Assembly: GCA_026874595.1 (NCBI GenBank)
Contig: CM049318.1
Span: forward strand, 43,752,456 to 43,816,455
From: Sipunculus nudus
Lineage: Eukaryota; Annelida; Sipuncula; Golfingiida; Sipunculidae
Direction: 5' to 3'
Length of the DNA: 64,000 nucleotides
The position numbers and the translations under genes are program-made. Of the stretch, positions 55,150-64,000 are shown piece after piece (the first letter of the stretch is position 1; every line of letters begins with the position of its first letter). Under the pieces are notes generated by a model. It saw nothing but the letters and a program-made list of their open reading frames with translations, had not been told where the DNA came from and did not search any database.

Positions 55150-55620
55150 TAATGATAAAACCTGAAAACAAGGCCTACAGGCCGTATGCGAACCTGTGCA
55201 ATGGGATATACATCAATTATCATGCTGGTATGCGTGCACACAACACAAAAATCATTGTAGCAGGCACCACCAGTCTTGTATACAACGAAGCTATCAGAGA
55301 TATATACAAATGCCCTCCTGATAAATCAGCAGGAACATACACAGTGCAAAAAATATTGTAGGTGGCGCCACCAGTCTTATATAAGACAAAGCTATCCGAT
55401 ATGTATGTCAGGCGGATATATCAAATTCCTCCGTAGAAATAAGCAGGCACTTTCACTTTGCAAAAGTCATTGTAGGTGGCGACACCTGTCTTGTGAAGGA
55501 GAAAGCCATCAAAGACGCATAGACAGTTCAAAATATCAGGCCAATACATCAAACTTCTCTTTAGTTTGATGCACTGGGCTGATCAGGCTTAGGTGAGAAA
55601 GGCAGTTGCCCCGAGTGAAC
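55150..55620 (-). repeat. Dispersed repeat B, reverse orientation
   Basis: Reverse-complement relative of 18712-19200. Shared ends ttaggtgagaaaggcagttg and repeated ggtggcgccaccag-type units. Confidence 0.65.
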
Positions 55621-55649
55621 TCTGACAAATTGCTGGCTCAAGCTACTGG

Positions 55650-56030
55650 ACTAAGTGAACTCTTGACCTCCATCTGGCTAGAAAGAGTGTACTATTGACC
55701 TGTGCATGGCTTCACTTAGTGAACTCTTGACCTTTTGCATAATCTGACACAGTTTGCAGTCTGCCAAAGCTATAGTTAGATCCAGGCTGAACTTTGGTGC
55801 CACATCTGATGCAGTGGGCAGTTTGTCAAAGTTATAAGTAGAGTGCATTTACTGCACTGAATGTACTCTTGACCTGTTGCCTAATCTGATACAGTTGGCA
55901 GCCTGTCAGAACTATAAGTAGATACAGGCTGACTTACGGCCTGTTGCCAAATCTGAAATAGTAGGCAGTCTGTCTAGCTAATTATAGATACAGACACTTT
56001 CTTGGCCTGTTCGTAAATCTGTTTACACAT
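55650..56030. repeat. Tandem array of about 85-bp units
   Basis: Four to five units with taatctgatacagttggcag, then gtcaaagttataagtaga-type text. Spacing is irregular. Confidence 0.6.
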
Positions 56031-57149
56031 ACTGAAAGACTTTAGCAAAAATGTTTTTATTAAGCTGATGCATTCATAAGGTTTTTTTTTATAAAAATGT
56101 TTAGAATAATAAAAGATGCAGTCCTTTCAGTGTTAAAGGTCCAATAATTCTGCCAAAATTCATTCAAGTAAACTTGAACAAAGGCCACCCAAGAATATTT
56201 TTTGTGCAGAAGTTATAATTGAAACAATTTTGTAGAAGAAGACTATTGCAGTCCTCCGTTTGAAATAAATGTAGACTTTATAATGGCCTTAAGCTTTTCA
56301 AGACTGTACCAAAAATAAACAAACTTATCTATTCTTATATGATTGAAAGAACCATGTCCTAGGATAATTCTTGTGAAAAAATTCGTGAAAGTTTCATCAT
56401 AAACATTTAAAGAGGCTAATATTGTCCATAAAAAAAAAGAGGCTAAAATTGTCCATAAAAAAAAAAACAAGTCAATCTCGGTGACGCCACGAAATCTGCA
56501 ATTTCAAATATGAGTCATGTAACCAACATTTGCACAATACTTGGTGATGCTACCTCCAGTCATTTCTGAGATTGCTATATCAGTATACTTACTTGGCCAA
56601 ATGACTAAATTCTAGTTCACGTGACTCCGCTAAAATTCATCAAACGCAAACTATTTGAACAAATTTGAGAGGGCTCGCCTCTAGGATAATTTCTGTAAAA
56701 TATTGCACAATTTGGCTGGAACGTTTAAAAGAAGAAGACTTTTAAAGGTTTCTCAGCTTTTTTCCCTATGAAATCAAGGAAAATGCAGAGAGCAAAAAAA
56801 AAATAATAATGATATGCTGAATCCGTTAGAGTTTTTCAGATGGCTTTTATTTTGCTTAAAATTTCGTGATGCAATCTCTTGTCGTTTTCGAGATAGTATG
56901 GGTTAACGTACAGACGACGGACGACGCCACATCATCCCATAAGCTCCCAGGTTCGCTAGAAAGGTCGCAATAATTCGTCTGAACCCCTTATGGCAGCTGG
57001 TATTCCGATACCTCTGGACCCCTCCTCTCGATCCACTTCTGCCCTGGATGGACGTTTCACATTTAAAGTTAAAACGCATACTGAAACATTCAGAATGGCT
57101 CTAAAAATAGCTGCCACAATGACAAAAAAAGGCGATTTCTATCGTTTTA

Positions 57150-57747
57150 TACTAGTCATTATAAATATAAATATAAATATTTTATGGGAACAACGTGTTT
57201 GAGTTCAAATAGAACCATTCATCTTTAACGCGCATTTTCAGCTAGTAGTCGGCAGCGTTATGCAAAATCTGTACGGCCTTTGCCTCGTGAGAAATATTTT
57301 TAAATTGCTTGACATAGACCATCTTCTCTGAATAATTTTTAAATGGTGCAAGTATGGGATCTTGCCCCCCCCCCCCCCCCCCCCCCCAATCAGGGGATAC
57401 TTAACTTTGATTAGCCGAGTTGCTGCACGGATATGTTGTGATGTCAGCCAGCTATTCTCACTTACAAGTACATCCCTATTTGAAGTTGTTAACTTTAACT
57501 GGCTGATCCATAAATCTGTCCTGTTAAGCTCATTATTGATGTCAACACTGTCCTCAATGGAAAAACGTGGGTTTTGGATATGAGTTAATTTATCTGGTTG
57601 GCTTAATGGACTTGTTTGAAGAGATTGGAACAACCGCGCACTGCGTACATGTACATTGATGTAGTACCAGACATGTCCACCAGATGACAGCACCAGACGG
57701 TTAGCTGGTGTGACATTTAAAGGGACCCAATCACCCATCGGACTCAT
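57150..57747 (-). pseudogene. Fragment of a transposon-derived protein, frameshifted at poly-G
   Basis: The minus frame from ATG 57747 (MSPMGDWVPLNV) includes LVSENSWLTSQHIRAATRLI, resembling a start segment in transposon-derived peptidase-like proteins (W-L-x-x-x-x-I). A run of 22 C's (57366-57387) marks the frame break, and coding-like text continues beyond. Family only guessed. Confidence 0.35.
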
Positions 57748-58908
57748 ATAAACTAAAGGTATTCCCTTGGAGCTTTTATAAAAATAGGCCAGAAAATGTG
57801 GATATCACCGAACACAGGCTGCTTATTTTGTTTATATTAACATGTTTTTAATAAATTCAACAAAAGCATCTGGTGGCAAGTCAGATAAGCCAGAGCTTTG
57901 CAAGTGTTTTTTTGCAACAAGTGACCTTCCACCTTAGCATATATGCAACCTACCACATTTGGTTACATATTTTTCCAGTTTGTCACTTTGCGGTGTTTAC
58001 ATACATGTTGTTGATAAACAATACATCCTTCACGAATGCCTTTTAAGACCATTTCACAACCAAAATTACCCTTAGATATTAAAATATACATAGAGGGAGC
58101 CAGAAATCACATAAATTCTTTTTCAAAAGGTAGATGAATGGGCACAGTTTAAAACATTTGCCAGAGGCTGACATAAAGAGAGGAAGATACAACAGTATTT
58201 ACTATTTTTCCTGATTATTTCTTTCATTGAATATTGTCTATGTTTATTCAATTTATTTAATTTCATATATGGTGAGGCTTGGTTTAGTATGGTATCACTT
58301 CGGTTTATAAACATATTATTGCCAAATTGTAAAATAATCAGTGCTAAAGAATATTTGTTCCAAAAAAGGTTAGATTATATTTCGTTATAGGTCAATAAGT
58401 TATTTGCGTGTAACATTAATTAATGGGTATAATAACTGGACCAGCCCTTAGAGCGCAAAAGAGTAAGCCGCATAAAACCTCTCGTCATGCTTAAAATTAG
58501 ATAAAAATTATACATGTTCACAGTATTTATCATCAATTCTCAACTCTTTCAACGGTTAAAACATTATCCTCAACAAACTACATAAATGTATCCAATTGGT
58601 ACAAAAGAGTCCGTTTGAGATTTGGAAACATATTCTCTCGTTAGACCATTTGGAAACTTTGACAATTTCATGGAATAAACAAAAAAATATAGTACATCAG
58701 TTACACAGTTACAGGAACACAAGTTCTTTATCATAAACACGTCAAAGTTTACAAGTTTTACAAAATTACAAGCTTTGTACCGTTAATAATCTATGACGAT
58801 TTGAGTCAGGTCAAGGTATACGGCGAGTAAATTAGCCTTATATGAGAACATCCAGAATACCGTAATAAAAGCTGGTTATATGATACATTTTACGTTTTAA
58901 ATCATGTG

Positions 58909-59936
58909 CAGTGGCGTCTTCCAGGGTGGGGTGGGGGTGAATTTGTATACACACACACACACACACACATATATACCTTTTTGTGCGTCTCTGAGTGACA
59001 TATTCAACTATATACAGTAGAACGCCTGCTAACGGCCACGCCTCAATAACGGTCAATATGTCTATTACGGTCAGATTTTCCGGTCCCGAATTTTCGACCG
59101 TTATATTTCATAATCATTTGGTTGTCAATTATGGTCACTCCTCTACTCCGTATTACGGCCAGGTCTCTCGGTCCCGCAGGCCGGAAAACGCCTCAATTAC
59201 GGTCAGGGGCAGTGACTCCCTGACATGTGCTCTACAAATCGAGCGGTCACTTCTGACCTCAATATTATTACACAAGTGTCCGCTCTCACATATTCCTGTC
59301 TGTTAATGAGTGCCTGGATAAAGGTAACCACTCGACCGTGACTGAGTTGTTTGATACGTAGCCAGTGTCGCACTCCCCCAACTCAGCCTCATTAGTATGC
59401 ACAATAGTAAGGCATGTGTTCCCACCTGCGTGTATGTTTGGGAATCAGTCGTGCGAGCTGGATCTTAATCAGGGTGTTTGTCATTTAATTAACGACAACC
59501 AGCGGGTCCCGATTATTATGTCATCAGAAAAACGTTAGGCAAACTGTGGATCTTTAAACTTTCTTTAATATCCCTCTGAACACGTACATCAAACGAAAAC
59601 AGTGCGGCAAACATCGCACCATTTACTCATTCATTAATAATATTGAATGCAAAATAAACATTGTTACATGTATGAAATGTTGCGCATACTCTGTCCCAAT
59701 CACTTTGACGTGATTGTAAATATTTTATTTTTTATTGATAACAGTTATTACACTAATACTCTGTATATACGTTTATTTTTTATTGTTATAAAGATTTGAA
59801 CCCGGTTTCGTGTTACATTTTAACCCCCCTATACTGGTCAAGTCCTGTATAACGGCCACTCCTGTGTTAGGGCCACTTTCATCCAGTCCCGATGGTGACC
59901 GTAATACAGGCGTTCTACTGTATATATAATTATATA

Positions 59937-59979
<43 letters not shown>

Positions 59980-60237
59980 TTTATCATATTTCAAATAGTT
60001 ATAATGTATTAGAAAATAAATTATTTTGTGAATTCTAAGCAAGGTTTAGATACAATTTTTTTTAGTAAATGGATCTTTAATCTTTAATTCTATTAATAAT
60101 ATATTTCATTTGCAATTTTATAATATTATTCTCTGAAAGGTGTGTGAGTGTGGGGGGGGGGGTGATTACATTGACCATCCCCTCCCCCCCCCCCTTGCCA
60201 AAAAGTTGCCCCCATCCCCCCTATATTGACGCCCCTG
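58909..60237. mobile_element. hAT-like MITE copy 1, interrupted
   Basis: Ends cagtggcgtc and gacgcccctg are inverted. The 8-bp flanks atcatgtg (58901-58908) and atcctgtg (60238-60245) match at seven of eight bases. It is split by the pogo-like element at 59015-59920. Confidence 0.8.
59015..59920. mobile_element. pogo/Tigger-like MITE with TA duplication
   Basis: Ends cagtagaacgcctg and caggcgttctactg are perfectly inverted; TA lies on both sides (59013-59014; 59921-59922). Interior motifs of the aacggcca/attacggtc type appear on both arms. Confidence 0.85.
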
Positions 60238-61306
60238 ATCCTGTGCACAGTTAGAGAATTGTCTTATCTAACGTACCTAGTCGTACAATGTGAAAAATAT
60301 TATTTGTAAATGCATTTTGATTTGGGCCCGGGAGACGTTTGCAGGGTTGACCGTCTGTCGAACCATATGTTATAGTTAACAACTGCCGTAATTTACCGAA
60401 TTTTAGTAACTTTTCTGGTGTTTGTGGTAAGTGTACTGTCCATTCTATTATAATCAATTAGAAAATGTGAAAAAAATCGCATTAGCATGTATGATAAGGC
60501 CGTTTTCATCATACGTGTTTTATGCGAATTTTTCACATTTTCCCATTCATTATAATAGGATGGACAGTAGGCCTATACTAAACATAAACACCAGAAAGGT
60601 AACTAAATTCGTTAAATCACGGCAAATGTAATAATGCCGTTTTCATATAAAAAAAGATGAAAAAAGGCCGTTTTCATTGGGCCCGGGATTTTTTACCGTG
60701 CCAAATCAGGTAATTTGACCCTTATTAAGAGTTATAATTTAGCACTAAAAGTACGAATTATCAACTAAATAATTATTTTTTTATTGGAGGAAGGGATAGA
60801 CCAAGTCTTCATGATTTACTTAATTTCAGGATCGTTTCTGTTACGTGAGGGTCATTTTTCAAGTATTTAATTGGGCCCGAGTTTAATGTTGGGTCCGGGT
60901 TTCAGTGTGTCATATACGCGTTCGTGCACGCATTTTTGGCACTTCCAATGACATGGCGACGTAAAAAGTTGCCTTCTCCAAACAAGAGATCTGTCTATGA
61001 AAGTCTTTGAAACATCTCATGCACACATTCAGGCGTACAGTTCGTTAATGCGCAAAAATCGAGCCATTTCGCCAATTAAGCACCTGTACACAGGCAGAGT
61101 CAGTATGTCCCGTGTAATGATAAGATTTGCAAGCATATACTGTTTGGTAATATGGATTATGTCCAGTATCCGTTGGGGGTCATGTTTTGGTGACAGGGGC
61201 AGTTTCGATTATGCCGCCAAACTGACCAGACGCTTTCAGCGGTGCAGAGAACTTCCCAGGGACCGCTCCCAAAGGGGGGGGGGGTAACATATTATCACGT
61301 TGACTG

Positions 61307-61310
<4 letters not shown>

Positions 61311-61361
<51 letters not shown>
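61311..61361. repeat. (TA)n microsatellite
   Basis: About 51 bp of alternating TA. Confidence 0.9.
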
Positions 61362-61365
<4 letters not shown>

Positions 61366-61688
61366 GAATGAATCATATTCAGGTATTAAGGCCTCCGGCC
61401 AATAGAACCGATGTAAATACACAAATCTGTGGCGATCATCCTAGGTAATGCAAACAGCAAATACAATTTAAAAAAAGTGCTAGAACTTAACTTATACTAA
61501 CGATAATACATAGTAAAATAAATAACACACAACCATTTGTGTAAAGTTTGTAAAGAAATATAACGTGTGTACACTGTTAAGTCATGATTAGGATAGCTCC
61601 GTGTCAAAAGGCACATAGGCCCAATGGCTATTCCACCATAGCCCGGCTATCCGCTTCCCAGTTATCAGCTTCCAAAATATCTGCTCAC

Positions 61689-61732
61689 CAGTGGCGTCAA
61701 TTTTTCTTCCAGCGTGGGGGGGGGGACGACTT

Positions 61733-61787
<55 letters not shown>

Positions 61788-62123
61788 ATTCAGCGTCTCT
61801 GAGCGACATATTCAACTATATATACATATATATATATATATAATTATATATAATTATATATGTATAAACTTAATGATATTTCAAATAATTATAATTTTTT
61901 AGAAAATAAGGTGTGAATTTTAAGCAAGGTTTAGATATAACATTTTTTAGTAAATGGATCCAAAGTCTTTAATTCTATTTATTAATATATTTTATTTGCA
62001 ATATTATGATATTATTCTCTGAAAAGTTGGGGGGGGGGGATGATTACATTGACCATCCCCCCTTGTCAAAAAGTGGGGGGTGTATATACCCCCCCCCCAT
62101 CCCCCCCTATATTGACGCCCCTG
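61689..62123. mobile_element. hAT-like MITE copy 2
   Basis: Same ends as copy 1 and a perfect 8-bp duplication, ctgctcac (61681-61688; 62124-62131). Inner text (gagcgacatattcaactatata; taagcaaggtttagatata) matches copy 1, and a TA run (61735-61783) replaces its CA run. Confidence 0.9.
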
Positions 62124-62159
62124 CTGCTCACCAAATATTCGCGTGCCCAGATATCCGTG

Positions 62160-62383
62160 TGTGAGCGTTAAGTCGAAAATGATCCTGCACGGTTCATATT
62201 GTCGTGTTCTGTTAGAACGTGTTTTAATAATGGATTGTTGAAAGAATGACGAGGCTGGTCTTTGCTTGGCGCACTTTACTCAGTTCACTTGCTTAACACT
62301 AGGTGCCGTAAAAACGGTCATGATGCCGTATATCTGACATGTCATAAAATTACAAATCATACATAACAAACTTGTATATGACA
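62160..62383 (-). repeat. Probable 3' LTR of the right-edge gypsy element
   Basis: On the minus strand the purine tract aaggggagggatg immediately precedes tgtcatatac at 62383, as expected for a polypurine tract and LTR start. The LTR's far end is approximate, since the other copy is outside the window. Confidence 0.5.
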
Positions 62384-62384
62384 T

Positions 62385-64000
62385 CCCTCCCCTTATTCAT
62401 AAAAGAGAAGATCATATTCAGAGTCAACATTTCACACCAAGCATGCACAGTCCATATGCATATTCAATATACCGGTTAATTCAAAGTCCAATATTAAATT
62501 ACAATAGCACAGATGTCCATGCATGTGATAAAAGAACTTAAAATAATGTGTTTACTTAATAAATATGGCGTTTCATCAAACTATTCTGTTGTTGTTTATT
62601 GTTTATTTCACATAATCAGCAAGATGTTTAGGTGGTTTAGTTTTTCATTTACTTTTGCGTGGCGATTTAGGACTTTTGGTTATGCTGCCACTGCCACTCT
62701 GAGGTACACTGTTATTAGGCACAATGTTATGGTCACTGTCGACTATTTCTCCCCCCTCCACAGAAGTTTTGGTATGATTCTGTGTGTCAGGTGACTCAAG
62801 AGTGACGTGCGGAGAACGGTCTGTAGGCGAATCATCTTGGGGTAGATCACTGGTAATGCACTCGGAGATGGTTGTGGCTCTGTGTTGAAGATGGTTGCAG
62901 GATCAGATACAGGCTCAAGATTAGAAGTGGGTTATACTAATGCCTGTGCTGGTTCATCAGATTGGGTTTGTGTGGTAGCTGATGCAGGAATTAATTTAAA
63001 GAAAGAAGAATTTCTGGTAACAACATGAGAACCATTCTGTGCAGTAATCATTGATCCATTCTTTGCTGTAGCAGTATATGGCACAGGAGAAAATGTAGCT
63101 GTAGGTTTGTTCTGTGGTTGCTGTTTTACAAGAACGTTGTCACCAAGCTGAACATTGTCTGATGTTGGATGTACAGGGTTTGCATAATTTGCCATTTTTG
63201 CTTTAGCCAGGGAATCATGTTCACGAATGACAGTATCATCTGGTGATGTTTCAGCATGGAGGTCTGGTAGTTTTGTGCGAATGTCTCGGCCAAACAAACA
63301 TGTTGCTGGGGCGATGCCTGTTGATGGATGTGGTGTAGCACGATAATTTCTGAGAAATTGGTTGATTTGTGTGACCCAATTCCCTGTTTCTACTACTGCT
63401 GATTTAATGGCTTTAGTCAGAGTGTTCATGAATCGTTCAGCGATCCCATTGGCTTGAGGCCAATATGGCGTGATTTTGCGGTGTGAGACGCCCATAGTCT
63501 GGCAGAATCTGCGGAATTCACGGCTTTGAAACGGAGGGCCATTATCTGTACGCAAAACATGAGGAATGCCGAACAACGCAAATAAATTCTCAAACTTGTC
63601 GATTGTAGTTGTGGCTGATGTTGATTTCACGAGCGAAACTGTTGGATATCGAGAATAGTCATCAATCACAACCAAGGCATAGTAACCATTAGGAAATGGT
63701 CCACAGAAATCGGCACTAAGGGAATGCCATGGGCCTGGTGGCAGTTGTGACATTTGCAATTGTTCAGTTTTCTTTGCAGGTGTTGATGATTGACATGGTA
63801 GACAGTTTTGACATGCATCTTCTACGAGTTTGTTTACACCAGGAAACCAAACTTTTGTTCGTAGGAGCTGTTTGGTTCGAACAATACCTTGATGACCTTC
63901 GTGGGCCAACTGAATCACTCTGCTCTGCAGTGACTTTGGAATAACTATACGGTTGTTGTTTAACACAATGAAATTATCACGGTCTTGATCATTGTCAACT
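62385..64000 (-). mobile_element. Ty3/gypsy element, pol 3' end, continues past the edge
   Basis: The integrase ORF (63966-62932) follows a pol frame that continues beyond the window. The stretch 62385-62930 is 3' untranslated plus LTR. It appears better preserved than the left gypsy element. Confidence 0.85.
62932..63966 (-). CDS. gypsy integrase, 344 aa, N-terminal part of pol beyond edge
   Basis: Inserts retrotransposon DNA. HHCC zinc finger: HEGHQGIVRT with CQNCLPC (residues about 25-58). Core: LSADFCGPFP (first Asp), VLRTDNGPPFQS (second Asp) and QANGIAERFMNTL (Glu). Spacing fits the DD35E pattern. After the core come the GPY-like region and a C-terminal tail. No break seen. The true start lies outside, as it is part of a polyprotein. 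Confidence 0.9.
   Translation of the reverse strand: MLNNNRIVIPKSLQSRVIQLAHEGHQGIVRTKQLLRTKVWFPGVNKLVEDACQNCLPCQSSTPAKKTEQLQMSQLPPGPWHSLSADFCGPFPNGYYALVVIDDYSRYPTVSLVKSTSATTTIDKFENLFALFGIPHVLRTDNGPPFQSREFRRFCQTMGVSHRKITPYWPQANGIAERFMNTLTKAIKSAVVETGNWVTQINQFLRNYRATPHPSTGIAPATCLFGRDIRTKLPDLHAETSPDDTVIREHDSLAKAKMANYANPVHPTSDNVQLGDNVLVKQQPQNKPTATFSPVPYTATAKNGSMITAQNGSHVVTRNSSFFKLIPASATTQTQSDEPAQALV

Noticed and set aside
57362..57583. Plus-strand ORF with poly-Pro at 57362
   Set aside because: Read through a homopolymer C tract opposite a better minus-strand frame; shadow ORF.
61180..61422. ORFs made of Tyr-Ile repeats in TA microsatellites (also 28055-28261, 59773-60042, 61584-61902)
   Set aside because: Low-complexity microsatellite translation, not genes.
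1..64000. CRISPR array, tRNA or rRNA genes
   Set aside because: No regularly spaced identical repeats with unique spacers and no recognisable RNA gene core were noticed by eye; a covariance search was not possible.

Overview
The window looks like animal nuclear DNA, most likely from a mollusc or another lophotrochozoan. It is AT-rich and intron-containing, crowded with LINEs, Ty3/gypsy elements, hAT-type and other MITEs and microsatellites. In the middle sits a block of about 25 kb that is dense in genes and of different base composition. No bacterial operon, rRNA or CRISPR array was seen. The host assignment is an inference from repeat style.

Layout. 1-11.2 kb is a retrotransposon graveyard: an L1/Tx1-like LINE (+), a gypsy element (-) and three LINE pieces (-). 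A small terminal-inverted-repeat element lies at 11.2-12.0 kb. From 12.0 to 18.0 kb runs a plus-strand multi-exon gene whose last exon resembles the C-terminal part of a THAP9/P-element-like protein. It is interrupted by dispersed repeats and by a hAT-like MITE nested in another, the outer one with a perfect 8-bp target duplication. At 45.9-48.9 kb a convergent minus-strand gene encodes a THAP zinc-finger domain. A perfect 32-bp inverted repeat (12022-12053 and 49192-49223) lies upstream of both genes, so the pair may be the two halves of one old two-gene DNA transposon.

Between them, about 20.3-45.9 kb, lies an endogenous virus of the Polinton/Maverick-adintovirus type. Its hallmarks are a protein-primed-type DNA polymerase B (pseudogene), an FtsK/HerA-like packaging ATPase, a retroviral-like integrase (truncated), an adenain-like cysteine protease, a Polinton-type major capsid protein (one stop codon), two proteins with penton/minor-capsid-like features, and a run of tiny arginine-rich proteins resembling adenovirus core peptide pX/mu and the membrane-active protein VI. 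Transcription runs in four blocks: + (21.4-37.6), - (39.2-37.8), + (39.3-40.7) and - (45.9-40.8). Convergent blocks share back-to-back poly(A) signals. The last minus block is an accessory region with a RING-finger protein, a Cys-rich protein and several unknowns. The left 1 kb and one later intergenic gap carry an iterated short motif (GGG-N-GAA-S-TT type), a candidate replication or control region. Two left-end genes appear to be spliced.

The copy is damaged: frameshift, deletion of the motif-A region and two stops in the polymerase; an integrase cut after the first catalytic Asp; a stop in the capsid gene; frameshifts in several minus-strand genes. Many other ORFs are intact, so the insertion is probably fairly young but no longer autonomous.

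49.4-62.1 kb is repeat-rich host DNA: a MITE nested in a larger MITE, 275-bp tandem repeats, two copies of a hAT-like MITE with 8-bp target duplications, and a TA-flanked pogo-like MITE inside one of them. A second gypsy element (integrase, -) runs off the right edge.
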